From the NCBI GenBank assembly GCA_946548085.1, contig CAMNPN010000090.1, positions 1 to 64,000 of the forward strand: a stretch of 64,000 nucleotides of DNA. The letters run 5' to 3'. This DNA is from an uncultured Prevotella sp. (GTDB lineage Bacteria > Bacteroidota > Bacteroidia > Bacteroidales > Bacteroidaceae). A program made the translations under genes and the position numbers. The notes beneath the pieces are model-generated. The model was given only the letters and a program-made list of their open reading frames with translations, had not been told where the DNA came from and searched no databases. Below, in pieces: positions 52,555-63,100 of the stretch (position 1 is the stretch's first letter; every line of letters starts with the position of its first letter).

Positions 52555-54330
52555 ATGATTCGCCACTTCTTAACAAAAATGGTAACTCCAATCATAAAGG
52601 AGTTGCCTATTATCTTGGTCTTTTTTTTTATAATCAAGACTAGTATAATTGAGCAAGTAACTATTTTAGGTTTGGACAATTGGGAAGAGTTGGTAGTTAC
52701 TCTATCTCTTTGGTTCCTCTATGCCTATGTTATTGCTGCAACTATTTGTATTGTAAATAAAACATGGTTACGTTTTTTGGGTTATTTTTTCCTTTATTCT
52801 GTTTATGCTGTAGCTTATTTTATTGGTAGTAATTTTGAAATGAGAATCTCACCAACCTTGTTTACTCTACTCTTTGAGACAAATGGGAGAGAATCAAGTG
52901 AATTCTTGGATGCATATGCATTTTGCTCAAAAAGTATAGGTGTCTATGTAAAGCTATCAATATATGCTTCTATAACAGTTATTATGGAATTTGTTTATCG
53001 ACGATATATATTCCCTCAAATACGATTTACTAGGATTGGTATGGGGGCCTATGTAATTTCATTTGTTGTGATAGGTGTTCTTTGTACAGGTATCTATGGA
53101 TGTACCAGGTTCATAGATTATTTCCGTCTTAATACGACTAATGGTACAGATTTATTGGAATATCCGGCCGATGATATATATACTCGTTTGTTTTGTTCGC
53201 TATATTTCTCATACCATTCTAGTGATGATATTGAGAAGGCTATAGACGCATCGCTTCGTTCTGCTGATGCAACTACAATCATAGATGAAAGCGACTCTCT
53301 TAAAATAATATTTGTTATTGGAGAATCTTATAATAAGATGCATGCAAGTCTTTATGGCTACTCTTTGCAAACTACTCCAAATCTTCAAGAACTGAAAGAA
53401 AAGGGGAATCTTTATGTGTTTAGTGATGTGGTCACTCCATATAATTTTACTAGTATGTCATTGAAAAACATGCTTAGTTGCAATAGCTTAATGGATTCGG
53501 AAAAATGGTACGATTACCCATTTTTCCCCTTACTATTCCGAAAAGCAGGATATGATGTCTTTTTTTGGGATAATCAGCGTGATTTTTTTAGTGATACTAA
53601 TTGGCAATATGCGGTCAATAGTTATTTATATAATCACAAATTATCTGAAAAGGCCTATTCGAAGAATAATAAAATTGATTATCAATATGATGAGCAACTT
53701 GTAGATGATTTCCATGAATTTTATAATAGTAGTCCCCAATCAAATAGTCTTGTTTTGTTTCATCTAAAAGGACAACATGTCGGATATGGTTTGCGCTATC
53801 CGCAGACCAAGAAGTTTGTGAAGTTTACTCCAGATGACATACATAGAACTGATGATTATTTGGATACTGTGAAAAAGCAAATAATTGCTAATTATGACAA
53901 TGCAACGTATTATAATGATTATGTTTTGTCGCAAATCATCGATTTGTTTTCTAATGACAATGCTATACTTGTATATTTGTCAGACCATGGAGAAGAAATT
54001 TATGACTATCGAGATTTTAGGGGTAGAAGTTATACAGGAACTGTTACTCCTCAATATTTGAAGTGTCAATTTGATATTCCATTTATGATTTGGTGCTCAG
54101 ATAAATATATGGTGAAATATCCAGAAACGAAAAAGAGTATTCAAGAATCTGTCAATAAACCATTCATGATTGATAATGTTTGTCACTTGTTTTTCCATGT
54201 AGGAAGAATTCGGACAAAATATTATCAGTCAGATCGTGATGTTCTGAGTCCTCAATATATTATTAAGGATCGATGGATTAGAGGAGGTGAGAGTAATTAT
54301 GATCAGATTAAACGTCAAAATACCTTTTAG
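52555..54330 (+). CDS. EptA/CptA-like phosphoethanolamine transferase (sulfatase fold), AT-rich
   Basis: A 591-residue membrane enzyme: five N-terminal hydrophobic segments (to about residue 195), then an alkaline-phosphatase/sulfatase-like outer domain. Seen: IIFVIGESYNKMHASLYGY (metal ligand Glu), TPYNFTSMSLKNMLSC with the likely nucleophile Thr, VLFHLKGQHVGY, and YLSDHGEEIYD (metal-binding Asp and His). Relatives add phosphoethanolamine to lipid A, core or glycans, which can reduce sensitivity to cationic peptides. Its bases are much richer in A and T than its neighbours, a sign of recent acquisition. It converges on, and overlaps by four bases, the ABC gene. Confidence 0.85.
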   Translation: MIRHFLTKMVTPIIKELPIILVFFFIIKTSIIEQVTILGLDNWEELVVTLSLWFLYAYVIAATICIVNKTWLRFLGYFFLYSVYAVAYFIGSNFEMRISPTLFTLLFETNGRESSEFLDAYAFCSKSIGVYVKLSIYASITVIMEFVYRRYIFPQIRFTRIGMGAYVISFVVIGVLCTGIYGCTRFIDYFRLNTTNGTDLLEYPADDIYTRLFCSLYFSYHSSDDIEKAIDASLRSADATTIIDESDSLKIIFVIGESYNKMHASLYGYSLQTTPNLQELKEKGNLYVFSDVVTPYNFTSMSLKNMLSCNSLMDSEKWYDYPFFPLLFRKAGYDVFFWDNQRDFFSDTNWQYAVNSYLYNHKLSEKAYSKNNKIDYQYDEQLVDDFHEFYNSSPQSNSLVLFHLKGQHVGYGLRYPQTKKFVKFTPDDIHRTDDYLDTVKKQIIANYDNATYYNDYVLSQIIDLFSNDNAILVYLSDHGEEIYDYRDFRGRSYTGTVTPQYLKCQFDIPFMIWCSDKYMVKYPETKKSIQESVNKPFMIDNVCHLFFHVGRIRTKYYQSDRDVLSPQYIIKDRWIRGGESNYDQIKRQNTF

Positions 54331-55871
54331 TGTTGCCATTCCAGAAAGAGTGAGTGATCGATGCAGCGTGGCAGCTCCTCTTGATAGTGGGTCACGTAGA
54401 TGAGTGTCTTCTCAGGATCCTGGCAATACGCGTCGACACGGTCTTTCACCATACGTCTGTTCACGTCGTCGAGGCCATGCAGCGGCTCGTCGAGGATCAA
54501 GAGGCTGGGCTCTTTGACAAAGGCGCGGACCACCAGGATCAGCCGCTGCTCACCACTCGACATCTCGTGGAACGGCCGTTCGGCCAGGTGGCTGACACCG
54601 AACGTCTCCAGCCATTTACGGCATTGTGCCTTCTCTGCCTCGCTGGGCTTCACATACAGTCCTACGGTATCCTTCAGTCCGCTGGCCACTATCTGTATCG
54701 CCGGGATGTTCTGCTTATAGCTGCGGTGCATCTCTGGCGACACATAGCCGATATGCTTCTTGATGTCCCAGATGCTCTCGCCTGAGCCGCGCCTGTGTCC
54801 GAATAAAGAGATGTCGCAGGCATAGCTCTGGGGATTGTCGGCACAGACCAGCGAGAGTAGGGTAGACTTGCCCGACCCGTTCTGACCCGAGAGCGACCAG
54901 TGCTCGCCTTGCCTTACCGTCCAGTCCAGGTCCTTTAGTATCGTCCTGGCTCCATAGCGTATGCTGACGTGGTTGAATCTTATGATTGTCTCGTGGAGGG
55001 GATCTTCGTGGAGGGTGGAGGGTGGAGTTGTTTCGTGGAGTGTGGAAAGGCTACGGGTAGGCGAGCTTTGCTCGGGAATGGGTGGAGTGTGGAGTGAGAT
55101 ATGCTCTGCGGCAGAATCCGCACTTTGGGTATTCTCACTCCACACTCCACACTCCTCCCTCCACGAAGATTCCCTCCGTGATACCTTCGGCATCACCCGC
55201 ATCTCCTTCACCTCTACGATGTGCGTGATAAACTCCGGTATCTCGTCCGTCTTCGCCAGCACAAGGATGATCTGCAGACCCTGTTCCTTGGCGAGCATCT
55301 CCAGCAGGTCTTTCAGCTGAGTGCGCGTCTGGGCATCCAGGCCGATGAAGGGATTGTCCATGATCAGCACCCTCGGATTGGTAAACAGCGATGCGGCGAG
55401 CTTGTATTTCCTCAGTTCTCCGCTCGACAGCAGGATGATGTACTTATCCAACAAGCCTTCCATCTGGAACAGTTCGTAGATGTGGCGCTGCAAGGCGCGG
55501 CGCGACGGCGTGTCCTCACCCGCCAGTTGATAGGCCTCTTCGAGCTTCTGGCCCACGGTGGGGGTCTCCTCGTCTATCTCCATCTGGTTCCAGCGTTGTT
55601 GCAGGAAGTAGGTGCGGTCGTTGTCTCCTCCGTAGGTGTCACGGAAGGTGATGTACTTCAGTTTGTCGTAAGGTTCTTCGAATCCATATCTCACCATGCC
55701 TGGGAAGGCGGGGTGGCGGCCTGTCAGCATGTCTACAAACATGCTCTTGCCGGATCCGTTCCTACCAATGATGGCGATATGCTCGCCTTCCTCCATCGTG
55801 AAGTTCACGGGCTCGGCCATCGACCACTCTGGCTTTCTGGCTATCGCATTGGTTATCTCAATCGTCTTCAT
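54327..55871 (-). CDS. Twin ABC ATPase (ModF-like) with in-frame palindromic insertion in the linker
   Basis: A 514-residue protein with two ABC ATPase domains. Domain 1: Walker A GRNGSGKS near residue 37, signature LSSGELRK near 149, Walker B VLIMDNPF. Domain 2: Walker [12 protein letters not shown], signature MSSGEQRLI, Walker [14 protein letters not shown]. It has no membrane part, like ModF and related soluble twin ATPases. Between the domains, residues about 233-290 hold a Ser/Thr/His/Pro-rich stretch encoded by the repeat element at 55002-55170. Its core peptide is shared with FeoAB. The start overlaps ruvC by 14 bases, so the two genes are cotranscribed. Confidence 0.88.
   Translation of the reverse strand: MKTIEITNAIARKPEWSMAEPVNFTMEEGEHIAIIGRNGSGKSMFVDMLTGRHPAFPGMVRYGFEEPYDKLKYITFRDTYGGDNDRTYFLQQRWNQMEIDEETPTVGQKLEEAYQLAGEDTPSRRALQRHIYELFQMEGLLDKYIILLSSGELRKYKLAASLFTNPRVLIMDNPFIGLDAQTRTQLKDLLEMLAKEQGLQIILVLAKTDEIPEFITHIVEVKEMRVMPKVSRRESSWREECGVWSENTQSADSAAEHISLHTPPIPEQSSPTRSLSTLHETTPPSTLHEDPLHETIIRFNHVSIRYGARTILKDLDWTVRQGEHWSLSGQNGSGKSTLLSLVCADNPQSYACDISLFGHRRGSGESIWDIKKHIGYVSPEMHRSYKQNIPAIQIVASGLKDTVGLYVKPSEAEKAQCRKWLETFGVSHLAERPFHEMSSGEQRLILVVRAFVKEPSLLILDEPLHGLDDVNRRMVKDRVDAYCQDPEKTLIYVTHYQEELPRCIDHSLFLEWQH
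55002..55170. repeat. Palindromic heptamer-arm element inside the twin ABC ATPase gene
   Basis: Perfect 14-base terminal inverted repeats at 55002-55015 and 55157-55170 (ATCTTCGTGGAGGG). Heptamers of the GTGGAGT type form both arms. The core at about 55096-55136 contains a GCGG/CCGC hairpin. The core is nearly identical to the copy in feoAB. Confidence 0.9.
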
Positions 55872-56436
55872 CTTTAGTCTTGCGCTTTGACACTTTGTCT
55901 TTGTTCTTGTTCACGAAGTCCTTCCACCCTCTGTATTTCACATCACTCTCAGGTCGGCCGGCCTGCATGAAGTGACAGTAGGCGGCCGCCAGGGCGTCGG
56001 TGGCATCCATAAACTTGCCCATCTCCTCGTTGGGGATCTTCAGCAGCCGCTGCAGCATGCCGGCCACCTGCTCCTTCGAGGCGGAGCCGTTGCCTGTCAG
56101 CGCCATCTTGATCTTCATCGGGGCATACTCATGGATGGGCACGCCGTGGTGGATGGCGGCGGCGATGGCCACGCCCTGGGCGCGGCCGAGCTTGAGCATC
56201 GACTGCACGTTCTTGCCGAAGAAGGGGGCCTCGATGGCCATCTCGTCGGGCAGGTAGCCGTCGATGATGCCTGTCACTCGTTCGAAGATATGTCCGAGCT
56301 TGAGATAGCCATCGGCAAACTTCCGCAGGTCGATCACGCCCATCGTCATCATCTGTGCCTTGCCGTCCTTCACCTTCAGCAGCCCGTAGCCCATCAGGTT
56401 CGTACCAGGGTCTATGCCCAATATGATTTTCTCCAT
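55858..56436 (-). CDS. ruvC: Holliday junction resolvase RuvC
   Basis: A 192-residue resolvase. Seen: [15 protein letters not shown] with the first catalytic Asp, [23 protein letters not shown] with Glu, [21 protein letters not shown], and [14 protein letters not shown] with the terminal Asp residues. It cuts four-way junctions made by recombination. A TAACTTTG box lies on the coding strand at 56445-56452, next to the shared terminator. A basic tail ([17 protein letters not shown]) follows the fold. Confidence 0.95.
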   Translation of the reverse strand: MEKIILGIDPGTNLMGYGLLKVKDGKAQMMTMGVIDLRKFADGYLKLGHIFERVTGIIDGYLPDEMAIEAPFFGKNVQSMLKLGRAQGVAIAAAIHHGVPIHEYAPMKIKMALTGNGSASKEQVAGMLQRLLKIPNEEMGKFMDATDALAAAYCHFMQAGRPESDVKYRGWKDFVNKNKDKVSKRKTKDEDD

Positions 56437-56455
56437 TGCGGGTGCAAAGTTATAT

Positions 56456-56495
56456 AAAAAAACTGAGACTATCCGAAGATGGCCTCAGTTTTTTT
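56456..56495. terminator. Terminator after feoAB, next to the ruvC promoter
   Basis: A-runs with ACTGAG at 56456-56467 pair with CTCAGT and T-runs at 56484-56495. It terminates feoAB on the minus strand and lies directly upstream of the ruvC box. Confidence 0.8.
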
Positions 56496-59007
56496 ATGAC
56501 AGCAGGCTGCCTATCTGATAGATCAGCGCCGATGCTATCCATGCGACGGTTGTGGTGTAGACAGCCGCGAAGCAGGCCCAGCGCCACGAGCCCGTCTCGT
56601 TCTTGATGGCGGCGATGGTGGCGATACAGGGGAAGTATAGTAATATAAATATAAGGTACGCGTAGGCGGCCAGCGGGGTGATACCCTCCTGGAGCATCAA
56701 CTGGCGCAGGTGGGTGTATTTCTCGTTGTCGTCGCTGAACGTGTCGTCGTCGCCGAAGGAGTCGTCGCCGCTATAGAGCACACCGATGGTGGAGGCCACG
56801 ATCTCCTTCGCACCAACGCCGGCCAGCAGCGACACGTCGAGTTTCCAGTTGAAGCCCTGGGGCGTGAACAGGGGCTCGATGGTCTTGCCCATGCGCCCGA
56901 TGTAACTCTGCTCCTGCTGTTGCTCACGGCTCAACTCTTCGTTGTGGGGGAAGTAGCCCAGGGCCCACACGATGACGGAGGCCACGAGGATGATGCCTCC
57001 CATCTTCTTCAGATACTCCTTACCCTTCTCCCAGGTGTGGCGGCCGATGGCCTTGGCCGTGGGCCAGCGGTAGGGGGGCAGCTCCATCACGAAGGGGGTG
57101 TCCTCGCCCTTGATGACGAGCGACGAGAAGACCTTCGATACCACGACGGCCATCACGATGCCTACGGCATAGAGCGACAGCATCACCCACGAGCGGTACT
57201 GGAGCGAGAAGAAGGTGCCGGCTATCATGATATAGATAGGCAGTCGGGCCGAGCAGCTCATGAAGGGCAGTATCATCATCGTGATGATGCGCGAGCGGCG
57301 GCTCTCGATGGTGCGGGTGGCCATCACGGCGGGCACGTTGCAGCCGAAGCCCATGATGAGGGGTATGAACGACTTGCCGTGCAGTCCCATCTTGTGCATC
57401 AGCTTGTCCATGATGAAGGCGGCACGGGCCATGTAGCCCGAGTCTTCCATCAGCGAGATGAAGAAGTAGAGGATGAGAATCTGTGGCAGGAACACGATGA
57501 CCGAGCCCACGCCGCCTATCACGCCGTCGATGAGCATCGCCTTCAGCGGACCGTCGGGCATCGTCTCGCCGATCTTGTCGCCCAGCCACCCTACGGCCTC
57601 CTCTATCCAGTCCATGGGGTACTGGCCCAGGGAGAACGTCGTCTCGAACATCACGTAGAGCAGCAGGAAGAAGATGGGGAATCCGATGTACTTGTTAGAC
57701 AGTACGCTGTCGATGGCGTGCGTCATCCGATAGGTGTCCTTCTTCGTGCCCGTCTTGAAGTTCGCTTCCTTCAGCGCACCGTTGATGAAGCCGTACTTCG
57801 CGTCCATGATGGCCGTCTCCGAGTCGTCGCCCGTCTCCTCCTTCACACGGGCCGAGGCCTTGTCGCGGGCATTCATCAGCTGGTGGAAGTCATTCATGCG
57901 GTTCTCGCCAGCCATGTGCTTGCCCAGGTAGTCGAGCACCTGGGAGTCGTGCTCCAGCAGCTTCAGCGAGAGGTATCGGGTAGAGTAGTGTTGGCGGATG
58001 TGCTCGTCGGCCTTCAGGTATTCCTGGATATGGCTGATGCCGCCTTCTATCTCGTGGCCGTAGTTGATATGCAGGTGGCGGAACTGCTTGTTGGCGCCCT
58101 CGTACACCTGGATGACGGCGCGGAACAGCTCCTTCACGCCCGTACCGTTCTTAAACGAGGTGGGTATCATCGGGGCGCCGAAGAGCGTGCTCAGCGTGTC
58201 GGTGTCCACATGGTCGCCGCGCCGCTCAAACTCGTCGTACATGTTCAGCGCGCACACCATCCGTATGTTCATGTCCACCAGCTGCGTCGTCAGGTAGAGG
58301 TTGCGCTCCAGGTTCGAGGCGTCGATCACGTTGATCACCACGTCGGGCATCTTCTCCGTCAGGTGCTCTCTCACGTAGAGTTCCTCTGGCGAATAGCAAC
58401 TCAATGAGTAGGTGCCGGGCAGGTCGGTGAGGTTGAACTCGTAGCCGAACATCGAGGCGCGGGCCACGGTGGCATCGACAGTCACGCCCGAGTAGTTGCC
58501 CACATGGCCGTGGGCGCCCGAGGCGAAGTTGAAGAGTGACGTCTTGCCGCAGTTCGGGTTGCCCACGAGCGCCACGTTGATCGTGCGCCGCTCCTTCATG
58601 GCGATATGCTGCAGGTAGTCGTCTTTGTGGTCCTCTGGATTGAGAGGAGTTGTTTCGTGGAGGGTGGAGGGTGGAGTGTGGAGGGAGATATGCTCTGCGG
58701 CAGAATCAGCACTTGGAGTATTCTCACTCCACACTCCACCCTCCACCCTCCTCGAAACGACTCCACCCTCCACACTCCTCGAATTACCACTCACCACCTC
58801 GATATTGTCGGCCTCCTGGTGGCGCAGGCTCACCTCGTAGCCCATCAGCTTGTACTTCACGGGGTCCTGCAATGGGGCGTTCAACAACACTTCCACTTCC
58901 TTGCCCTTGATGAATCCCATCTCGATAATCCGCTTGCGGAATCCACCATGCCCCAGCACCTTCACGATGATGCCCTTCTCGCCTGTCTTCAGTTCCGATA
59001 GTTTCAT
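56494..59007 (-). CDS. feoB: FeoAB fusion ferrous iron transporter with in-frame palindromic insertion in the linker
   Basis: An 837-residue fusion of FeoA (residues 1-75: GEKGIIVKVLGHGGFRKRIIEMGFIKGKEV) and FeoB. The FeoB G domain has NPNCGKTSLFN (G1, near residue 150), DLPGTYSL (G3) and NMYDE (G4). Two Gate regions and about ten membrane segments follow (FFISLMEDSGYMARAAFIMD and PLIMGFGCNVPAVMATRTI with the conserved Cys). It imports Fe(II) across the inner membrane. The FeoA-FeoB linker (residues about 78-122) is enlarged by the repeat element at 58653-58783. A TACCTTTG box lies on the coding strand at 59092-59099. Confidence 0.93.
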   Translation of the reverse strand: MKLSELKTGEKGIIVKVLGHGGFRKRIIEMGFIKGKEVEVLLNAPLQDPVKYKLMGYEVSLRHQEADNIEVVSGNSRSVEGGVVSRRVEGGVWSENTPSADSAAEHISLHTPPSTLHETTPLNPEDHKDDYLQHIAMKERRTINVALVGNPNCGKTSLFNFASGAHGHVGNYSGVTVDATVARASMFGYEFNLTDLPGTYSLSCYSPEELYVREHLTEKMPDVVINVIDASNLERNLYLTTQLVDMNIRMVCALNMYDEFERRGDHVDTDTLSTLFGAPMIPTSFKNGTGVKELFRAVIQVYEGANKQFRHLHINYGHEIEGGISHIQEYLKADEHIRQHYSTRYLSLKLLEHDSQVLDYLGKHMAGENRMNDFHQLMNARDKASARVKEETGDDSETAIMDAKYGFINGALKEANFKTGTKKDTYRMTHAIDSVLSNKYIGFPIFFLLLYVMFETTFSLGQYPMDWIEEAVGWLGDKIGETMPDGPLKAMLIDGVIGGVGSVIVFLPQILILYFFISLMEDSGYMARAAFIMDKLMHKMGLHGKSFIPLIMGFGCNVPAVMATRTIESRRSRIITMMILPFMSCSARLPIYIMIAGTFFSLQYRSWVMLSLYAVGIVMAVVVSKVFSSLVIKGEDTPFVMELPPYRWPTAKAIGRHTWEKGKEYLKKMGGIILVASVIVWALGYFPHNEELSREQQQEQSYIGRMGKTIEPLFTPQGFNWKLDVSLLAGVGAKEIVASTIGVLYSGDDSFGDDDTFSDDNEKYTHLRQLMLQEGITPLAAYAYLIFILLYFPCIATIAAIKNETGSWRWACFAAVYTTTVAWIASALIYQIGSLLS
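58653..58783. repeat. Palindromic heptamer-arm element inside feoAB
   Basis: Left arm 58657-58684 (GTGGAGG, GTGGAGG, GTGGAGT, GTGGAGG), core about 58685-58725, right arm 58726-58753 (ACTCCAC, ACTCCAC, CCTCCAC, CCTCCTC), then a second short array to 58780. The core matches the copy at 55096-55136 with about four differences. Confidence 0.9.
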
Positions 59008-59091
59008 TTTATCTGCTTAATCCTTATATATCTCTCTATAAATCAGTTCCTGTCTGTGCCATCTGTGTAATCTGTGGCCCTTTTTCTGCTG

Positions 59092-59099
59092 CAAAGGTA
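59092..59099 (-). promoter_or_regulatory. -7 box TACCTTTG for feoAB
   Basis: CAAAGGTA on the plus strand, 85 bases before the feoAB start. No Fur-box-like palindrome was recognised nearby. Confidence 0.55.
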
Positions 59100-60000
59100 C
59101 AAAAAATCTGCTTGCAATCGGGTTGCATTCCGCTGTAATATTCATAAAATACCTAAAAATGATGATGCTGTGCATAATGATGACTCCCTGCAGCCTGGTT
59201 CACTCACCACAAAGAGGGAGGTTCGCTCGCTATAAAGAGGAAATCACCTCTATCGCCTCGTAAGCAGTTCAAATATTCCTTTCAGCCAAGACGCAACATA
59301 CTCATACTGAGTGACTTCGGCTGAAAGGATCTGCCTCTGCATCTCCTATGGATGATCTTGCACTTTACAGTCGTTTGAGGTGCCCTTAAGAATATGGTTG
59401 GCATTGTTTGACCTAGGTCAAACAATCGATTGACCTCCGTCAAACAATCGTTTGACGAGTGTCAAACAACAGAAACGTGCCTGCAAAGTGCAGGATTATG
59501 CCCTTTGGCGATAGAGGCACTGTCACCCTCTCGTCCGCCAAAGACTACTCTCTTATCGTCTTCAGTTGGCGTATTCTCTTCATGCCTCATCCGTCATCTC
59601 GGTTTTCACTAACGGGATTCCTTTCCATTCCGATTTCCACTCTCCTTTCAGCCGAACGCCCTGGTAGACAGCGCATTACGCCTCCGCTGAAAGGGAAACC
59701 CGCTCTTCTGGCACCGGCGTTTCATACAGTTGGAATTTCTAATGCAGGCATAAAAACAGAGCATTTAAATTTTGCTGTAAAGATAGCGACTATCTGGCAG
59801 ATTACCAAATAAAAAACCACTTATTCTGTTTTTTAGTGTGCGATTTTATACACTTATTCCGGTTTGTGCCTGCTAAATATAACCATTTATTCGGTTTGGA
59901 ATTGTCCTTTTTGACTCTATGTTTATAGATTGTCTATAGATATGTCCCCCATAGCTATTTGATTTTTTCCTTAATTCTCTTGGTTGTTTTAGAAATATTT
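59100..60000. other. Gene-poor 0.9 kb interval rich in palindromes
   Basis: It contains two hairpins with CCTTTCAGC arms (59278-59328 and 59644-59694) and three tandem 22-base palindromic units (59404-59469). The region from 59760 is AT-rich with ACTTATTC/CATTTATTC repeats. An open frame at 59459-59812 lacks signal, motif and start context, and is not called. Confidence 0.5.
59404..59469. repeat. Three tandem 22-base palindromic units
   Basis: Units at 59404-59425, 59426-59447 and 59448-59469 each have the form TTTGAC-N4-GTCAAA, with ATTGAC as the left arm in the second. The first unit is a perfect 22-base palindrome. They may be protein-binding sites or hairpins. Confidence 0.85.
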
Positions 60001-60002
60001 CT

Positions 60003-60010
60003 TAACTTTG
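60003..60010 (+). promoter_or_regulatory. -7 box TAACTTTG for the M64 protein gene
   Basis: It matches TAnnTTTG, 94 bases before the start. The leader contains a GCCCTCTTTC/GAAAGGGCG hairpin at about 60026-60051. Confidence 0.55.
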
Positions 60011-60103
60011 TACCCGCCTAAGCCAGCCCTCTTTCTTGGTGAAAGGGCGGGTCGATGACATTGATGGAATCCTAAAGTATAATTACTAATAACAAAAAGG
60101 TAT

Positions 60104-63100
60104 ATGAAGAAAAAGCTTTTTGCACTGGTATTGGCCGTACTGCTGCCTATTGGCCTTTTGGCAGGCTCCGGTGATGTGAATGGCGACGGAAAGATTGATG
60201 CCGCTGACATCGTTGAGTTGTTAAGTTACATAGAAGATAGAGATCATCCTTCTTCACTTTTCAAGTTAGAGAATGCTGACTTGGACAGGGATGGAAAAGT
60301 GACTACAGATGATGTAGGTGTTTTGGCGAGGAAAATCCTGAAGCCTAATAAAGATTATATCCTTGCCTTAAGCAATGGAACTGTGGTCTTGGATAATGAC
60401 CATCTGGAATTTGATGTCTATATGGAGACAGACCTGGATGCCAATAACATCAATATTGACGTGTCTGGTAATGACAATATGAGTATCTACTCACCCAATG
60501 GAAAAGAAAACACGAGTGAAGAAGGTGTATATAAGTGGCATTTCGAAGTATGGAGTGAACAGAAGAACTACTCTGGTAAAGATTGGGAGACTAAGATTTA
60601 TTTCTATCATCTTGAAAAGAACATTCGAGACTCCATACAGGTTATCTACGAAAGTGGCGAACAGCCTTCCTTCTCTGTCACACCTAAGGAAATAACCGTT
60701 GAGAATAAGGAACATGGTCGTGATCTCTTCATAGAACAGACAAAGAGTTATGAATGGTTAGATGTCCAAGTAGAATATATCGGCAATGAAGAGGAATGGC
60801 TTGAGTTTTATTCTGAAGAGAATGGAAGATTACACTTCGGCTATAAAGAGAACTATACAGGTAAAGACCGAGTAGCTCAAATTATATTCAAGAATGAGGA
60901 GTACAACTTACAGGAATCGGTAACTGTCACCTGCAAAAGTGGCGAACAGCCTTCCTTGTCTGTTACACCTAAAGAAATAATTGTTGAGAATAAGGAATAT
61001 CGTGATTTCTTTGTAGAACTGACAAAGAATTATGAATGGCTGGATGTCCAAGTAGAATATATCGGCAATGAAGAGGAATGGCTTGAGCAGGGTGTTGAAG
61101 AGAATGGCAAATTACACTTCAGCTATAAGGAGAACTATACAGGTAAAGACCGAATAGCTCAAATTATATTCAAGAATGAGGAATATAACATACAGGAATC
61201 GGTAACTGTCACCTCCAAGGGGGGAGAACAGCCTTCCTTGTCTGTTACACCTAAAGAAATAATTGTTGAGAATAAGGAATATCGTGATTTCTTTGTAGAA
61301 CTAACAAAGAATTATGAATGGCTGGATGTCCAAGTAGAATATATCGGCAATGAAGAGGAATGGCTTGAGCAGGGTAGTGATGAAAATGGCAAATTACACT
61401 TCATTTATAAGGAGAATTATACAGGTAAAGACCGAGTAGCTCAAATTATATTCAAGAATGAGAAGTATAACTTACAGGAATCGGTAACTGTCACTTCCAA
61501 GTGTGCTGATTGGGTGGAGATTCTGCCTGACGACCTGCCAGAGCGATATGTACGTGCCCAAAAGCGTGAATACAACCTAATAGGATTGCAGCCCGATTTT
61601 GTTACACATCGGATAGAATTCGGCATTGCTCTGCGGAAAGGTGGAATTAGCAGTTCTGAGGATATCGGCTGTATGATTCTTGATAACGGAACAGAATGGC
61701 TGGAACAAGGTCCTATTACTATGGGTCATTGCAATCTCTCATATGAGCCAAACAAGACAGGCAAAGTAAAGACTTGTCGTGTAGTGCTATACGATAAGAC
61801 TGTCGATATAAAGGAGGCTTATAAGGATACTATATATGTAAACTTACATCCTACTTATTTCCATGATGTTAACTTTGCTACTAGCCCAAATCACTTGAGT
61901 AATCACAGCAGTGTATTTATCCAGCCTGCTGGTGATGAAATAGACTTTATACTATATGGTGGAGCCGGAAAAGAAGTCAACGTTGACATGCAACCGCAAC
62001 AGAGGGATGGAGTAAACTACGAACCTGGTTCTTCTGGCTATGTAGACTATATCCACCATGTGTCAACGGATGCTGTGGGTAACGACCTTCATATCCGCCT
62101 GCGTATTGATCCCAATGATACAGAAGATGAGCGATGGCAAGTTGTTAGTTTTCCTGTACGCAACACAGAAGGATGCCAATCACTAAATATTGGACAGGCT
62201 CCAAAGAGTGCTCCGTCAGCAGCCAAAATGCGACAGGCTTTAATAGACTTGTATAATGCTACCGATGGCACTAACTGGTATCGCAATGAAGGGTGGTGTT
62301 CTGATAAGCCTTTGAGTCAATGGGATCTACTGGGTCTGTCTGGGCTAGGGGATTACGTTTATGGTATTCCACTTAACGGCAATGCGATGGTTGGAACAAT
62401 TCCTGAGAGTTTCACGACACTGATGGAGTCACGTTTTGACAATAATTTCAATCACAACCGCCTGTATGGTCGCATCCCTGATGCTGTCATTAACCATCCT
62501 AAGTGGTCACAGATTGGATGGGATGTTGTTATTCAGGACCTGTGGCCTGAAAAACGACTATTGGAATATGATGACCTGAAACTGAAGCTTCCCACCTATG
62601 AAATAGACCACGTGAATGGCGATTTAAAAACCTCTGATGAGTTATTTGCCAAGAACAAGGTGAACGTGATAATGATTGGTACACCCAGCGAGGAGATGAC
62701 CAACCTGCATTTGTCATACCATAATAAGGGCTATGGCACCATTGTTTCATCATACGACTGGCTTGGTGGCAAGCGTGAGGAATCAGTAGCTGCAGCAGAG
62801 GAATTCCCCATCAAGGATATCGACTTCGTATGGAAATGTCCGTGGGCAGATTATCAATTGAATGGTTTAACGGCGATGGGAACATGGTATGTCTTCGATG
62901 ACAAGTCTAATCTGCTGGCTTGCTATGTTCGTGACTGGGATATTCCTGAAGAGTGGTATGTCTCAAAAGTTGACTCCATCTGCCGTAAGTTCCTTGGAGA
63001 GCCGGAGGAGCATGAGGCCTATTCCGAGTACACGTCTACTGATAACTCGAAAGATGGTGAGGTAAAACAGCTTCAAAAGGCAACTGAAGGCAAGGGCATT

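Noticed and set aside
56710..58407. 565-codon plus-strand frame
   Set aside because: It is antisense to feoB, whose motifs are complete; the plus-strand product is His/Glu/Val-rich noise.
59404..59469. CRISPR array
   Set aside because: The units abut without spacers, are palindromic and there are only three; no cas genes are present.
59459..59812. 117-codon plus-strand frame
   Set aside because: It overlaps hairpin repeats, has no promoter or motif, and looks like a chance reading of a dispersed repeat.
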